A stretch of 64,000 nt of DNA from Pandoraea terrae (GTDB taxonomy: Bacteria; Pseudomonadota; Gammaproteobacteria; Burkholderiales; Burkholderiaceae), in NCBI RefSeq assembly GCF_902459695.1, contig NZ_CABPRZ010000007.1, positions 124,001 to 188,000 on the forward strand, written 5' to 3'. The notes under the pieces are model-generated. The model was not told where the DNA came from, did not search any database, and saw nothing but the letters and a program-made list of their open reading frames with translations. The translations under genes were made by a program, and so were the position numbers. Positions 36,412 through 46,625 of this stretch are shown in pieces (positions within the stretch are counted from its first letter, which is position 1; each line of letters begins with the position of its first letter).

Positions 36412-37419
36412 ATGGACAGCGTCGATCTCGAAGTGCTGAAAGCTGCAGCCCAATGGAGCGAATCCGGCTATTTCGTGACGCTTGGCACGGTCGTGCGCAC
36501 GTGGGGCTCGGCACCGCGCCCGGTCGGCTCGACGCTGGCCATCCGCGAGGACGGCCGGCTCGTTGGCTCGGTCTCGGGCGGCTGCGTGGAAGACGATCTG
36601 GTCGAGCGTATCCGTTCGGGGGAATGGCCGCAGGATCTGCCGCAGACAACGAGTTACGGCGTCAGTGCAGAAGAGGCGCATCGTTTTGGCCTGCCATGCG
36701 GCGGCACCTTGCAACTGGTGCTCGAACCGGTGCGTGCGCACACGCGCGTGCCGGAACTGCTCGCGGCGATCGGCCAATACCGTCTGGTCGTGCGCGAACT
36801 CGACATGGCGACCGGCGAAGTCCGCATCGTGCCGGGCCACCGCACGCCGTCGCTGGAATTCGACGGCCAACGGCTGATCACCTCCCACGGCCCGCGTCAC
36901 CGGCTGGTCGTCATCGGCGCGGGGCAATTGTCGCGCTACGTGGCGAGCATGGCGACAGCACTCGACTACCACGTGATCGTATGCGAACCCCGCGCGGAAT
37001 ATGCCGACGAATGGAACGTTCCGAACACCGAACTGACGCGCGAGATGCCCGACGACCTGATCATCCGGCTGCAGCTGGATTCGTATAGCGCGGTCGTCAC
37101 ACTCACGCACGATCCAAAGCTCGACGACATGGCGCTGCTCGAAGCGTTGAAGTCGCCGGCGTTCTATATCGGCGCGATCGGCTCGCGCGTCAACAACGCG
37201 AAACGGCGCGAACGCCTCTCGCTGTTCGATTTGAGTGCGGCGGAAATCTCCCGCCTGCACGGCCCGGTAGGCCTGCATCTCGGCGCACGCACGCCGGCGG
37301 AGATTGCGGTGGCGATCCTTGCGGAGATGACCGCCATCAAGAACGGCATCGCCGTGCGGCAGACGTTTTCGGCGGATGCCCCCAACATGGCGGACGACGC
37401 GTCAAGCTGCACCGTATAA
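36412..37419 (+). CDS. XdhC-family protein (molybdenum cofactor insertion)
   Basis: 335 aa. The N-terminal XdhC/CoxI domain (WGSAPRPVGSTLAIREDGRL, then VGSVSGGCVEDDLVERI with PCGGTLQL) is followed by a Rossmann C-terminal domain (HRLVVIGAGQLSRYVASMAT) and the YIGAIGSRVNNAKRRERL tail. XdhC proteins bind the molybdenum cofactor, help sulfurate it and insert it into xanthine-oxidase-type enzymes. It diverges from coxS by 269 bp, so its likely client is the cox enzyme. Confidence 0.93.
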   Translation: MDSVDLEVLKAAAQWSESGYFVTLGTVVRTWGSAPRPVGSTLAIREDGRLVGSVSGGCVEDDLVERIRSGEWPQDLPQTTSYGVSAEEAHRFGLPCGGTLQLVLEPVRAHTRVPELLAAIGQYRLVVRELDMATGEVRIVPGHRTPSLEFDGQRLITSHGPRHRLVVIGAGQLSRYVASMATALDYHVIVCEPRAEYADEWNVPNTELTREMPDDLIIRLQLDSYSAVVTLTHDPKLDDMALLEALKSPAFYIGAIGSRVNNAKRRERLSLFDLSAAEISRLHGPVGLHLGARTPAEIAVAILAEMTAIKNGIAVRQTFSADAPNMADDASSCTV

Positions 37420-37442
37420 AAAAACGCCGCCTTTCGGCGGCG
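37418..37442 (-). terminator. Intrinsic terminator after the small periplasmic protein gene
   Basis: CGCCGCC (37425-37431) pairs with GGCGGCG (37436-37442) around TTTC. Read on the minus strand the stem is followed by seven T residues (A-run at 37418-37424). It ends transcripts coming from the gene at 37516-37956. On the plus strand it directly follows the xdhC stop codon and might act bidirectionally, though no T-run follows there. Confidence 0.8.
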
Positions 37443-37515
37443 CAACTCGCTCATCTTTGGACGTGTTACCTGTGAGCGCACTGGTTTGCCGTTTGTTCCC
37501 GCTTATTGTCGGCGC

Positions 37516-37956
37516 CTACATCTGGTTCCAAAGGAACACGGCACGCGCGTGCCCCTTCGCCGAGACGTTAACCTTGCGGATCATTTCCTTGCCTTCGTAC
37601 GTCGCGCGCACCGTGTAAGCGCCTGGCGGCACCTTCACGAGCAGGAACGGTCCCTTCGCGGTCACATCCAGTACCATCTTGTCGTGTGCGGTGCTGATAC
37701 GCACAGGGACGTCAGCCAGGAATTCATTGGCGCCATCGCCCTTCGCGTACAACTCGATCGATAGCGGATAGCGGCCCATGGCCTGTTTGATTGCCGCGGA
37801 CTCATCGCCTGCGACACCGCCCGACAGATAACTGACGGACCCTTGCTGCACTTCTGGCGGCAACCCTTCCGATTGCGCCTGGGCGAGCGCGGCACCGCCC
37901 GCCAGAGCAAGGGTCGCGGCAGCTGCGACCGACCAACGCTTCATGGATTGCTTCAT
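37516..37956 (-). CDS. Small exported carboxypeptidase-regulatory-like protein
   Basis: 146 aa from the ATG at 37956, with GGAGG 6 bases upstream; an ATG at 37974 lies before that ribosome site. The signal peptide (KRWSVAAAATLALAGGAALA) is cut at AQAQ. The rest is a beta-rich Ig-like fold of the carboxypeptidase regulatory/transthyretin-like type, with VPVRISTAHDKMVLDVTAKG and LVKVPPGAYTVRATYEGKEM. Such domains are structural rather than enzymatic; no function can be assigned. A strong terminator follows. The gene is monocistronic. Confidence 0.78.
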   Translation of the reverse strand: MKQSMKRWSVAAAATLALAGGAALAQAQSEGLPPEVQQGSVSYLSGGVAGDESAAIKQAMGRYPLSIELYAKGDGANEFLADVPVRISTAHDKMVLDVTAKGPFLLVKVPPGAYTVRATYEGKEMIRKVNVSAKGHARAVFLWNQM

Positions 37957-38012
37957 CTTCGACCTCCTTGTCAATGATTGACGATGGTGTATCGAAAAAT
38001 CGATCCGGACTC

Positions 38013-39539
38013 CTAGCCGAGATCGACCGGAATGAATATCTGCTCGCCGTCGCGCTGCACGAGCAGCGCCACGTTGTTGCCTGCCTTCTTGAGCTTGTCG
38101 CTCAACTGCGCGGCGCTCGTGACAGGCGTGCCGTTGATCGAGAGGATGATGTCGCCCGCCTCGACACCGGCCTGCGCCGCCGGACCACCCGCCCGCTCGA
38201 CCACAAGGCCGTGCGTGACTTGCGCGTCGCGCTTCTCGCGCGGCCCCAGTTCGCGCACCGCCAGGCCCAGGCGGCCATGCGTGGCGGTGTTATCGTTCGA
38301 TGCAATGTTCTTGCTGCTGAACGCACCCACCGTCACGCTGACGTGTTGCGACGAACCATTGCGCCACACCGTCAGGTCCGCTTTGTCGCCAGGGCGCATA
38401 TCTGCGATGCGCGACGGCAACTGCGCCGAATCGTCGATCATCGCGCCGTTGACCGCCAGGATCACGTCGCCCGGCTTCAGGTCCGACTTTGCAGCCGGGC
38501 CGTTGGGTTCGATCGCACTGACCAGCGCGCCGGTCGGCTTCGGCAATCCGAATGATTTCGCCAGCGACTGATTCATTTCCTGAATCGCGACGCCGATGCG
38601 GCCACGGCTGACTTTGCCGTATTGCTGCAACTGCGTTTTCACCTTCATCGCCATGTCGATCGGAATGGCGAACGACAGCCCCTGGAAGCCCCCGGTACGC
38701 GAGTAGATCATCGAATTGATGCCGATGACCTCGCCGTTCAGATTGAACAGCGGACCGCCCGAGTTACCCGGGTTGACCGGCACATCCGTCTGGATGAATC
38801 GCGTGTAGTTCTCGTCGGGCAGCGTGCGTGCCTTGGCGCTTACGATGCCGGCCGTCACGGTATTGTCGAATCCGTACGGTGAACCGATCGCCACCACCCA
38901 CTCACCGGCTTTCGACTTCTCGGGATCGCCGATCTTTACGGTCGGCAATCCGCTCGCGTCGATCTTCAGCAATGCGACGTCGCTCGCCTTGTCGCTGCCG
39001 ATCACCTTCGCGCGGTATTCGCGCTTGTCGGTCAGCTTGACAGTCACGGTGCTCGCGTCATCGACCACGTGCGCGTTCGTCAGCACATAGCCGTCGGGGC
39101 TCACGATGAACCCGGAGCCAAGACTGCGCGTGGGCCCATTGCTGCCCTGACCGCTGTCGCCGCCGACACCGTCGCCGCCGTCATCACCGCCCGGCGCGCC
39201 GTAGAAACGCTTGAAGAACTGGAACAGGGGATCGTTCTGGCTCATGCCCGGCGGGAACGGCGATGCAGACGCGCCACGGCCCGCCTGGCCCGTCGTCCCG
39301 TCGTGGGTGACACTAATGTTGACTACAGCCGGTCCGTATTGTTCCGCCAATTGCGAGAAGTCCGGCACGAGCATGCGCGGCGCCGTTGCGGCGGACTGCT
39401 GCACCGCCGCATTCGCGTTGGCGACGACCTGCGACGTCAGCGGCGTGTGCCAGTGCTGGCGACCCGCGACATAGCCCGCCGACAAGGCCACCACCAACCC
39501 GGCGGCCACCAGACTACGCGTAAGCTTCGATACTTGCAT
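38013..39539 (-). CDS. degP: Do-type periplasmic serine protease (DegP/MucD-like)
   Basis: 508 aa. N-terminal membrane/signal segment (SLVAAGLVVALSAGYVAGRQ), then a trypsin-like domain with the triad His157 (TNAHVV), Asp187 (SDVALLK) and Ser260 (GNSGGPL), and two PDZ domains (about 300-385 and 400-508). A glycine/aspartate-rich insert precedes the protease core (GGDDGGDGVGGDSGQG). It degrades or refolds damaged envelope proteins. It is 165 bp upstream of and co-oriented with nothing else; the two-component genes follow in the same direction. Confidence 0.93.
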   Translation of the reverse strand: MQVSKLTRSLVAAGLVVALSAGYVAGRQHWHTPLTSQVVANANAAVQQSAATAPRMLVPDFSQLAEQYGPAVVNISVTHDGTTGQAGRGASASPFPPGMSQNDPLFQFFKRFYGAPGGDDGGDGVGGDSGQGSNGPTRSLGSGFIVSPDGYVLTNAHVVDDASTVTVKLTDKREYRAKVIGSDKASDVALLKIDASGLPTVKIGDPEKSKAGEWVVAIGSPYGFDNTVTAGIVSAKARTLPDENYTRFIQTDVPVNPGNSGGPLFNLNGEVIGINSMIYSRTGGFQGLSFAIPIDMAMKVKTQLQQYGKVSRGRIGVAIQEMNQSLAKSFGLPKPTGALVSAIEPNGPAAKSDLKPGDVILAVNGAMIDDSAQLPSRIADMRPGDKADLTVWRNGSSQHVSVTVGAFSSKNIASNDNTATHGRLGLAVRELGPREKRDAQVTHGLVVERAGGPAAQAGVEAGDIILSINGTPVTSAAQLSDKLKKAGNNVALLVQRDGEQIFIPVDLG

Positions 39540-39703
39540 GTGCCTCTCCTCGAGATGAACACGTTGACATGAACGTCATCGTAGAGAGACAGGCTTAAGG
39601 TAACCTTAAGCGGCGCAAATCAATGCCTGGGCGGCGGCGATAGGGGTTGGCAATCGCCGCCGGCCCCATGCCGGTCAAACGCGACGGCGGATCGCTGTTG
39701 GCG

Positions 39704-41042
39704 TTACAAGGCAGGGGGAATGTGCGTCGGCGCACCATCGAAGCCGACCCGCACACGCAGGCCATGTCCTTCGCGCGCATCGTGGAGCGTGACCTGCGCG
39801 TGATGCACATCCGCGATGTTGCGCACGATCGCAAGCCCGAGTCCGCTGCCTTCGATGTTCGACGGGCCGGCGGCGTCGTCGATGCGGCGATAGAAACGGT
39901 CGAACACGCGCTCGCGTTCATCGGCGGCGATGCCGGGGCCATTGTCTTCGACCTCGACGACGGCCGGCCACGCGGACACGAGGCGAACGTCGACACGCCC
40001 GCCGCGCGGCGTGTATTTCAAGGCGTTGTCGACAAGATTGCCGAACAGCGTTTGCAGCGCCTGCGCATCACCATGCACACGGGCATGACGGCCGGTATCC
40101 GTTGTGACATCGAGTCCCAGTTCGATGCCGCGCGCCGCCGCCATGGGCGCGTGACGCGCCACGACTTCGCGCAACACGTCCAACAGGCCGAGATCGGCGA
40201 GCGTACGCGTCTCGCCCGGGTCCTGCCGCGCGAGCGTCAGCAATTGCTGGACAAGATGTGTGGCGCGGCGAACCCCGGCGCGCAAATCCTGCATGGCGTC
40301 CCGACGCGCGTCGTCGCTGGCGGCGCGTTCAAGCAGTTGCAATTGAAGATGCAGGGCGGCAAGCGGCGTGCGCAGTTCATGCGCCGCGTCGGCGACGAAC
40401 GCCTTCTGCTGCGCCAAAGCATGCCCAAGCCGTCCAAGAAGACTGTTGAGCGCCTGCACGAGCGGCTGTACTTCATCCGGCAAACCGTCATCGGGCAAGG
40501 GCTCGAGCGCGCCCGGCGCGCGCGTCGAGCGCACGGGTGACGCGGCGCAGCGGTCTCAGGCCGCGTCCCACGATGATCCAGACCAGCAATGCAAGAATCG
40601 GCATCGCGACGCCCAACGGCAGCAACGTGCGCACGGCCATCGACACGGCGAGCGTGTCGCGCACCGCCATCGGTTGGGCCAGCTGCACGACGTTGTCGCC
40701 GACGAGTGCGGCGTACACGCGCCAATCGCCGGCCGGCGTCTGCACAGTGGTGAAGCCAAGTTCGGCGCGGCGCGGCAACGGGGCACGCGGATGGGAATAA
40801 TACAGTTCGACGCCGTTGCGGCTCCAGATCTGGATGATCAGGCCGGCGTCGTCGCCATGTTCGCCGGGCACGCTCGAAAACGGTTCGGCCGGCAACGACA
40901 GCGCCATCTGCTGCAACTGAAAATCGAACAGTTCGTTGGCCTCGGCGCGCGACTGACGGAAGATGGCGACGCCGGCCAGCACCAGCGCAACGAGCAGCGT
41001 CAACAGCAGACCGGCCAACAGCCGGCGACGGATCGAACGCAT
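39704..41042 (-). pseudogene. Frameshifted sensor histidine kinase (QseC-like)
   Basis: The gene starts at the ATG 41042, sharing one base with the response regulator stop (TGATG), and encodes a first membrane helix (LLAGLLLTLLVALVLAGVAI), a periplasmic region, a second helix and GRGLRPLRRVTRALDARA. There the frame is lost and would stop at 40488. The kinase core continues in another frame: ADAAHELRTPLAALHL (phospho-accepting His), GNLVDNALKYTP, EDNGPGI and GSGLGLAIVRN, to the stop at 39704. Two extra bases in the CG repeat at 40517-40524 would restore 446 aa, the family length. Either a real inactivating or slippage mutation, or a sequencing error. Confidence 0.85.
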
Positions 41043-41713
41043 CAATCGGCCTCCCCCGCCGCCGGCATCATGTAGCCGACGCCGCGCACGGTGCGGATGG
41101 TGTCCGCGCCCAGCTTCTTGCGCAGACCGTGGATATGCACCTCGACCGCGTTGCTTGCGATCTCCTCGCCCCATCCGTAGATCCTCTCTTCAAGCTGGGC
41201 TTTCGAGAGCACCGCGCCGGGGCGGATCAATAACGCTTCGAGCACGGCATATTCACGCGCGGACAGGGTGACGGGCGCGCCGTCGAGCGTGACTTGGCGC
41301 GTCGCGGGATCGAGCACGAGCGCGCCGTGCCGGACCAGCGGTTCGCTGCGGCCGGCCTGCCTGCGCACCAGCGCGCGCAGGCGCGCGGCGAGTTCGTCGA
41401 GGTCGAACGGTTTGACGAGATAGTCGTCGGCGCCCGCATCAAGCCCCTTGACGCGATCCGAGATCGCATCGCGCGCCGTGACGATCAGGACGGGCAGCGC
41501 CTGGCCGGCGGCGCGCAGCGAGCGCAGTACATCGATGCCGTCGCGGCGCGGCAGCCCGAGATCGAGCAGCATGGCGTCGTAGCTTTCGACGGCGAGCGCG
41601 TCGAGCGCGCGCTGCCCGTCGCCGACGGAGTCGACGGTCCACCCCTCCTGGCGCAACCCTTTGGCGACGGCAGCAGCGATCATTTGATCATCTTCGACTA
41701 GCAGTATTCGCAT
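41042..41713 (-). CDS. OmpR-family response regulator (QseB/TctD-like)
   Basis: 223 aa from the ATG at 41713, where the receiver starts (MRILLVEDDQMIAAAVAKGL); the longer frame to 41845 is unconserved. Receiver residues are Asp8/Asp9, phospho-acceptor Asp51 (LLDLGLP), Thr79 and Lys101 (LVKPFD). The C-terminal winged helix contains VTLSAREYAVLEALLIRPGA and NAVEVHIHGLRKKLG. It would be phosphorylated by the kinase encoded next, whose gene is frameshifted here. Divergent from the PBP4 gene by 179 bp. Confidence 0.93.
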   Translation of the reverse strand: MRILLVEDDQMIAAAVAKGLRQEGWTVDSVGDGQRALDALAVESYDAMLLDLGLPRRDGIDVLRSLRAAGQALPVLIVTARDAISDRVKGLDAGADDYLVKPFDLDELAARLRALVRRQAGRSEPLVRHGALVLDPATRQVTLDGAPVTLSAREYAVLEALLIRPGAVLSKAQLEERIYGWGEEIASNAVEVHIHGLRKKLGADTIRTVRGVGYMMPAAGEAD

Positions 41714-41892
41714 GGCGGTCGGAAAAAAGGTTGCGTCGAAGACAATTCGGCCGGTTGTCCGATGTTTCTGACGCAGCGATTCAGGCATTGTAGCGACAAG
41801 TGGTTTTACAATGACGCGTTTGCCCGGTGCCGCGCGCGGCCGCATCGGTTCACGTTTCGATTGCCGTTACCCCAAGGAGGTTCACGCCACCC

Positions 41893-43410
41893 ATGCGTTC
41901 GTCCCGATCCCTCTGCGCCACCGCGCTGTGCGCCGTCCTTTGCAGCGCCCTGGTTCTCGCCACGCCGAGTCACGCCCGCTCCGCCCGCAAGGCGCACGCC
42001 ACCCAAACTGCGCGTGTGCCGGCGGCTACCGGGCTGCCCGCCGAACTGAACCGGCTGCTCGCGGTCAACAAGCTGCCCGCGAGTCACGTGAGCGTGGTCG
42101 TCGCACGGGTCGACAATCCGCTGCGCACGCGCGGGCAAGGGCCCGAGCCGCTGGTCTGGCTCAACGCCGATGCGCCGCGCAACCCCGCCTCGACGATGAA
42201 GCTGGTCACGAGCGCCGCCGCGCTGGACCTGCTCGGCCCCGATTACCGCTGGCGCACCATGGCCTATACAGATGGCCAGATCGATGCGCGCGTCTTGCAT
42301 GGCAACCTGTACATCAAGGGCACGGGCGATCCGAAGCTGGTACCGGAAGAGATGGAAAAGTTCGTCGCGGAGCTCCATCGCGCCGGCATCGACGAGATCC
42401 AGGGCGACCTGGTGCTCGACCGCAGCGCCTATGATCCCGATATCGGCGTGACCCCCACGATCGACGGGGGCGACGACCGACCGTACAACGTTCCGCCCGA
42501 TGCATTGCTGTATTCGTTCAAGGCCCTGAGCTTCAATTTCTCCGGCAATGCCGACGGCACCGTCGACGTCACTGCCCTGCCCCCGCTTGCGCATCTGACC
42601 ATCGACAACGACCTCAGCGCCAGTCAGGGCGGCTGCGGCGACTGGTTGGGCAAGATCCATCCCGATATCCGCGAACAGCCTGACGGTTCCCTGGTCGCCC
42701 ATTTCTCGGGAACCTATGCGCTGGCGTGCGACGCAAAGGACTGGGCGGTGGCCGCCCCCGATCGCGACCGCTTCTTCCTCGGCGGCTTCCTTGCCCTGTG
42801 GCAGGCCTCGGGCGGCAAGCTCACCGGCAATGTGCGCAGCGGCCTCGTATCGCCGGGCGCGCGCCTGATCGCCACGCATCGCGGCCAGACGCTTGCGGAG
42901 GTTGTGCATGACATGAACAAGTTCAGCAACAACGTGATGGCGCGTCAGTTGTTCCTGTCGCTCGGCCTGCGCGATGACAAGGCGCCGGCCAGCCTCACGA
43001 AGTCACGCCGCATCCTCGCGCAGTGGCTCGACGAGAACGATCTGCCGATGCCCGGCCTCGTCGTCGACAACGGTTCGGGACTTTCGCGCGACGAACGCAT
43101 CAGCGCCGCCAGCCTCGCACGTTTGTTACAGCACGCCATGAACGGGCCGACGGCGCAAGTGTTTGTGGAATCGATGCCGGTGGTCGGTGTCGACGGCACG
43201 ATGCGAAACCGGCTCGCGGACAGCGACGCCGCCGGCAATGCGCACATCAAGACCGGTACGCTCGAAGATGTGCGCGCCGTCGCCGGTTACGTCGGCACGC
43301 GCACCGGCAGTACCTATGTCGTGGTCTCGCTCGTCAACGATCCGCGGGCCGGGGCTTCGCGGCCGTTCAACGACGCCCTGATCGATTGGGTGTACCGCAC
43401 CGCCCCATGA
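41893..43410 (+). CDS. dacB: D-alanyl-D-alanine carboxypeptidase/endopeptidase PBP4
   Basis: 505 aa from the ATG at 41893, preceded by AAGGAGG; an upstream ATG at 41827 would hide the signal peptide (CATALCAVLCSALVLA, cut after PSHA). Class C penicillin-binding motifs are Ser100-T-M-Lys103, Ser345-Asn-Asn347 and Lys453-Thr-Gly455. The long insertion between the first two motifs is typical of PBP4. It trims or cleaves peptidoglycan cross-links in the periplasm. Monocistronic, facing the two-component system. Confidence 0.93.
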   Translation: MRSSRSLCATALCAVLCSALVLATPSHARSARKAHATQTARVPAATGLPAELNRLLAVNKLPASHVSVVVARVDNPLRTRGQGPEPLVWLNADAPRNPASTMKLVTSAAALDLLGPDYRWRTMAYTDGQIDARVLHGNLYIKGTGDPKLVPEEMEKFVAELHRAGIDEIQGDLVLDRSAYDPDIGVTPTIDGGDDRPYNVPPDALLYSFKALSFNFSGNADGTVDVTALPPLAHLTIDNDLSASQGGCGDWLGKIHPDIREQPDGSLVAHFSGTYALACDAKDWAVAAPDRDRFFLGGFLALWQASGGKLTGNVRSGLVSPGARLIATHRGQTLAEVVHDMNKFSNNVMARQLFLSLGLRDDKAPASLTKSRRILAQWLDENDLPMPGLVVDNGSGLSRDERISAASLARLLQHAMNGPTAQVFVESMPVVGVDGTMRNRLADSDAAGNAHIKTGTLEDVRAVAGYVGTRTGSTYVVVSLVNDPRAGASRPFNDALIDWVYRTAP

Positions 43411-43538
43411 GATTCGAAGAACCCCTCTAGCCATGCGATGGCGAGTGCCGTTCTGCGTCAGAATGGACGCTCGCACGGTGACACGGCGGTCGATGGAGAA
43501 CCGCCGGCCCGCATCGCTTTCGTGAGGAGACGAAATCC

Positions 43539-44414
43539 ATGGGTATCGAACTCGTTCTGCTGGCGCTCGCGCCGGTATTCCTGCTGTGCATCGGCGTCGA
43601 GGCATGGTACTGGCGCAGCCGCCGGCCCGGCATGTACAGCCTGAAGGACACCGTCAGCAATGCGGCGCTTGCGCTCATGCATCAAGGCGCCGACAAGGTC
43701 GCGTGGCTATTCGTCGTGCCGCTCTATGCGTGGGTCTACGATCATCACCGCATTTATACGATGCCGTCGGGCTGGCTCGGCTTCGTCGCGCTGTTCGTGG
43801 CGCAGGATTTTCTCTACTACGTGTTCCACCGCACCAGTCATCGCGTTCGCTGGCTCTGGGCTGCGCACGTCGTTCATCATTCGTCGGAGCGGCTCAATCT
43901 GTCGACGGCGTTTCGTCAAAGTTTGATGTACCCGGTCGCGGGCATGTGGCTTTTCTGGTTGCCGATGGCGTGGCTCGGATTTACGCCCGTGCAGATTGTC
44001 GGCGTGGTGCTGCTCAATCTGGCGTTCCAGTTTTTTGTCCACACGCAGGCGGTGCCGAAGCTCGGCTGGCTCGAGCGAGTGCTGAACACGCCGTCAATCC
44101 ACCGGGCGCATCATGCGCGCAATCCGCGTTATATCGACCGCAATTACGCAGGCGTGCTGGTGATCTGGGACCGGATGTTCGGGTCGTTTGTCGAGGAAGA
44201 TGAAAACGAACCTTGCGAGTATGGCATCGTCGATCAGATTCATACGCACAATCCGCTGACGCTGACGTTTCATGAATGGGGCGCCATGGCCCGCGACGCC
44301 TTTGCGCTGCCCGGCTGGCGCAACAAGACGATGGCCTTGTTCGGGCCGCCGGAGTGGCGGCGATCCGCCACGGCCGAAAGCACGCCGGCCGACCGCCCGA
44401 TGACGCAACACTGA
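43539..44414 (+). CDS. Fatty acid hydroxylase / sterol desaturase family membrane protein
   Basis: 291 aa. Histidine clusters that hold a di-iron centre are HRTSHR, HVVHHSSE and HRAHHARN, spread over four or five membrane segments (for example IELVLLALAPVFLLCIGVEA). Bacterial members hydroxylate or desaturate lipids, including hopanoids and ornithine lipids, but the substrate is not evident here. The start ATG at 43539 has GAGGAG upstream. A possible promoter region for the next gene follows. Confidence 0.88.
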   Translation: MGIELVLLALAPVFLLCIGVEAWYWRSRRPGMYSLKDTVSNAALALMHQGADKVAWLFVVPLYAWVYDHHRIYTMPSGWLGFVALFVAQDFLYYVFHRTSHRVRWLWAAHVVHHSSERLNLSTAFRQSLMYPVAGMWLFWLPMAWLGFTPVQIVGVVLLNLAFQFFVHTQAVPKLGWLERVLNTPSIHRAHHARNPRYIDRNYAGVLVIWDRMFGSFVEEDENEPCEYGIVDQIHTHNPLTLTFHEWGAMARDAFALPGWRNKTMALFGPPEWRRSATAESTPADRPMTQH

Positions 44415-44528
44415 CGGTGAGCCCGGCCACACCGCAGCCTATTTTCCGACGCCCGTTTTAAATTGAATGGCCTAGGTGTGCAGCAGCAAAACTGCTACCA
44501 TCGTCCGGTCGGTTCATCGGGGAAAATA

Positions 44529-45641
44529 ATGAAAAAAGTTGCACTGATCACGGGTGTTACCGGGCAGGATGGCGCTTACCTCGCCGAATTCCTGCTGGCG
44601 AAAGGTTACCTCGTGCACGGGATCAAACGCCGCACGTCACTCTTCAACACGGACCGGATCGATCATCTGTATCAGGATCCCCATGAATCCGAGCGGAACC
44701 TGATCCTTCATCATGGTGACATGACGGACTCGTCGAGCCTGATTCGCATCATTCAGGCAATTCAGCCGGATGAGATCTACAATCTGGCCGCGCAAAGCCA
44801 CGTGGCAGTATCGTTCGAAGAGCCCGAATACACGGCTAACGCCGACGCGCTGGGCGCCCTGCGGGTGCTCGAAGCCATCCGAATCGCGGGCCTGACCCAC
44901 AAGACCCGCTTCTATCAGGCATCGACATCCGAACTGTTCGGCAAAGTGCAGGAAGTGCCGCAACGCGAAACCACGCCGTTCTATCCGCGCAGCCCGTACG
45001 CGGCCGCCAAGCTGTACGCCTACTGGATCACGGTGAACTACCGCGAAGCATACGGCATGTACGCCTGCAATGGCATTCTCTTCAATCACGAGTCGCCGTT
45101 GCGCGGGGAGACGTTCGTCACGCGCAAGATCACGCGAGCCCTCGCACGTATCTCGCTGGGGCTGCAGGATTGCCTGTACCTCGGCAATCTCGATTCCTTG
45201 CGCGATTGGGGACACGCGCGCGATTACGTCGAAATGCAATGGCTGATGCTGCAACAAACCGTGCCGGAAGACTACGTGATCGCCACCGGCGAGCAACACA
45301 GCGTACGTGAGTTCGTCACGCTCGCGGCCCGGGAACTCCGGATCGCGCTCGCGTGGCAAGGCCAAGCCGAAAGCGAATCGGCCGTGGTGGTCGACGCCGG
45401 ATCGAATACCGGCGTGCGCGCAGGCGATGTCATCGTCCGGGTCGATCCGCGCTATTTCCGTCCAACGGAGGTCGAAACGCTTCTCGGCGATGCAAGCAAG
45501 GCACGCGCGCAGCTTGGCTGGCGGCCAACGACGCCGTTCCCTGCGCTGGTTGCGGAAATGGTCGCAAACGATCTGATTGACGCGCGCCGCGATGCGCTCG
45601 TCAAATCTCACGGATTTGCCGTGCACGAACACAAGGAGTAG
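44529..45641 (+). CDS. gmd: GDP-mannose 4,6-dehydratase
   Basis: 370 aa from the ATG at 44529; an ATG at 44463 has no ribosome site and adds 22 unconserved residues. The Rossmann start [20 protein letters not shown], the STSELFGK catalytic Thr/Ser-Glu segment and YxxxK in [11 protein letters not shown] are characteristic, with [20 protein letters not shown] after. It turns GDP-D-mannose into GDP-4-keto-6-deoxymannose, the precursor of GDP-L-fucose and related sugars. The next gene (fcl) starts 3 bp on. It belongs to the precursor supply of the exopolysaccharide encoded to the right. Confidence 0.95.
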   Translation: MKKVALITGVTGQDGAYLAEFLLAKGYLVHGIKRRTSLFNTDRIDHLYQDPHESERNLILHHGDMTDSSSLIRIIQAIQPDEIYNLAAQSHVAVSFEEPEYTANADALGALRVLEAIRIAGLTHKTRFYQASTSELFGKVQEVPQRETTPFYPRSPYAAAKLYAYWITVNYREAYGMYACNGILFNHESPLRGETFVTRKITRALARISLGLQDCLYLGNLDSLRDWGHARDYVEMQWLMLQQTVPEDYVIATGEQHSVREFVTLAARELRIALAWQGQAESESAVVVDAGSNTGVRAGDVIVRVDPRYFRPTEVETLLGDASKARAQLGWRPTTPFPALVAEMVANDLIDARRDALVKSHGFAVHEHKE

Positions 45642-45644
45642 TCC

Positions 45645-46625
45645 GTGCCTTCCAACGACCAACAACGCGTGTTCGTTGCGGGCCATCGCGGCATGGTCGG
45701 GTCGGCCATCGTGCGCCGGCTTGCACAAGATCCTGGCATCGAACTGATCGTACGCAGTTCAGCGGAACTCGATTTGACCGATCAGGCTGCGGTGCGTGCA
45801 TTCTTTGCGGACATGCAAATCGATCAGGTGTACATGGCCGCGGCGAAAGTCGGCGGCATTCATGCCAATCACACGTATCCGGCGGAGTTCATCTATCAGA
45901 ACCTGATGATCGAGGCGAATGTCATCCACGAGGCATGGCGGGCCGGGGTGAACCGGCTGCTGTTCCTTGGATCGTCGTGCATTTACCCCAAGCACGCGAC
46001 ACAACCGATGACCGAAGCCGCACTGCTCACGGGCGTGCTGGAGGAGACCAACGAGCCCTATGCCATCGCCAAGATTGCGGGCATCAAGCTGTGCGAGTCT
46101 TATCACCGTCAGTACGGGGCCGACTACCGCAGCCTGATGCCAACCAATCTGTATGGCCCCGGCGATAATTTCCACCCCGAGAACAGCCACGTCATCCCCG
46201 CATTGATGCGGCGTTTTCACGAAGCCAAGTTGAGTGGGGTATCGCACACGCGCCTCTGGGGTTCCGGCCAGGCCCGCCGCGAATTCCTGCATGTCGACGA
46301 CCTCGCCGCCGCATCCGTGCGGGTGATGAACGTGCCGCGCGACACCTATTGGGCAGTCGCATCACCCCGCTGCTCGCATCTGAACGTGGGCTGCGGCATT
46401 GACCTGCCCGTGCGGGAATTGGCGGAAATCATTGCCGAAGTCGTCGGGTTCGATGGCGAACTCGAGCACGATCTGACGAAGCCGGACGGCACGCCACGCA
46501 AGCTCCTGTCGATCGACAAGCTGGCTTCGTTTGGCTGGCGGCCTGAGATCCCGCTCAAGTCAGGGCTCGCCAGCACGTATGCATGGTTCCTCGCCAACGG
46601 CGATCGGGCGCGTACCGGCGGATAG
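45645..46625 (+). CDS. fcl: GDP-L-fucose synthase
   Basis: 326 aa from a GTG at 45645, with AAGGAG upstream. It has [17 protein letters not shown], the catalytic Ser region [18 protein letters not shown], and Tyr-x3-Lys in [17 protein letters not shown]. The enzyme epimerises and reduces the Gmd product to GDP-L-fucose with NADPH. The pair gmd-fcl ends at a hairpin shared with the convergent glycosyltransferase gene. The sugar itself is inferred; GDP-rhamnose-type use of the same intermediate is also possible elsewhere in the cell. Confidence 0.94.
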   Translation: MPSNDQQRVFVAGHRGMVGSAIVRRLAQDPGIELIVRSSAELDLTDQAAVRAFFADMQIDQVYMAAAKVGGIHANHTYPAEFIYQNLMIEANVIHEAWRAGVNRLLFLGSSCIYPKHATQPMTEAALLTGVLEETNEPYAIAKIAGIKLCESYHRQYGADYRSLMPTNLYGPGDNFHPENSHVIPALMRRFHEAKLSGVSHTRLWGSGQARREFLHVDDLAAASVRVMNVPRDTYWAVASPRCSHLNVGCGIDLPVRELAEIIAEVVGFDGELEHDLTKPDGTPRKLLSIDKLASFGWRPEIPLKSGLASTYAWFLANGDRARTGG

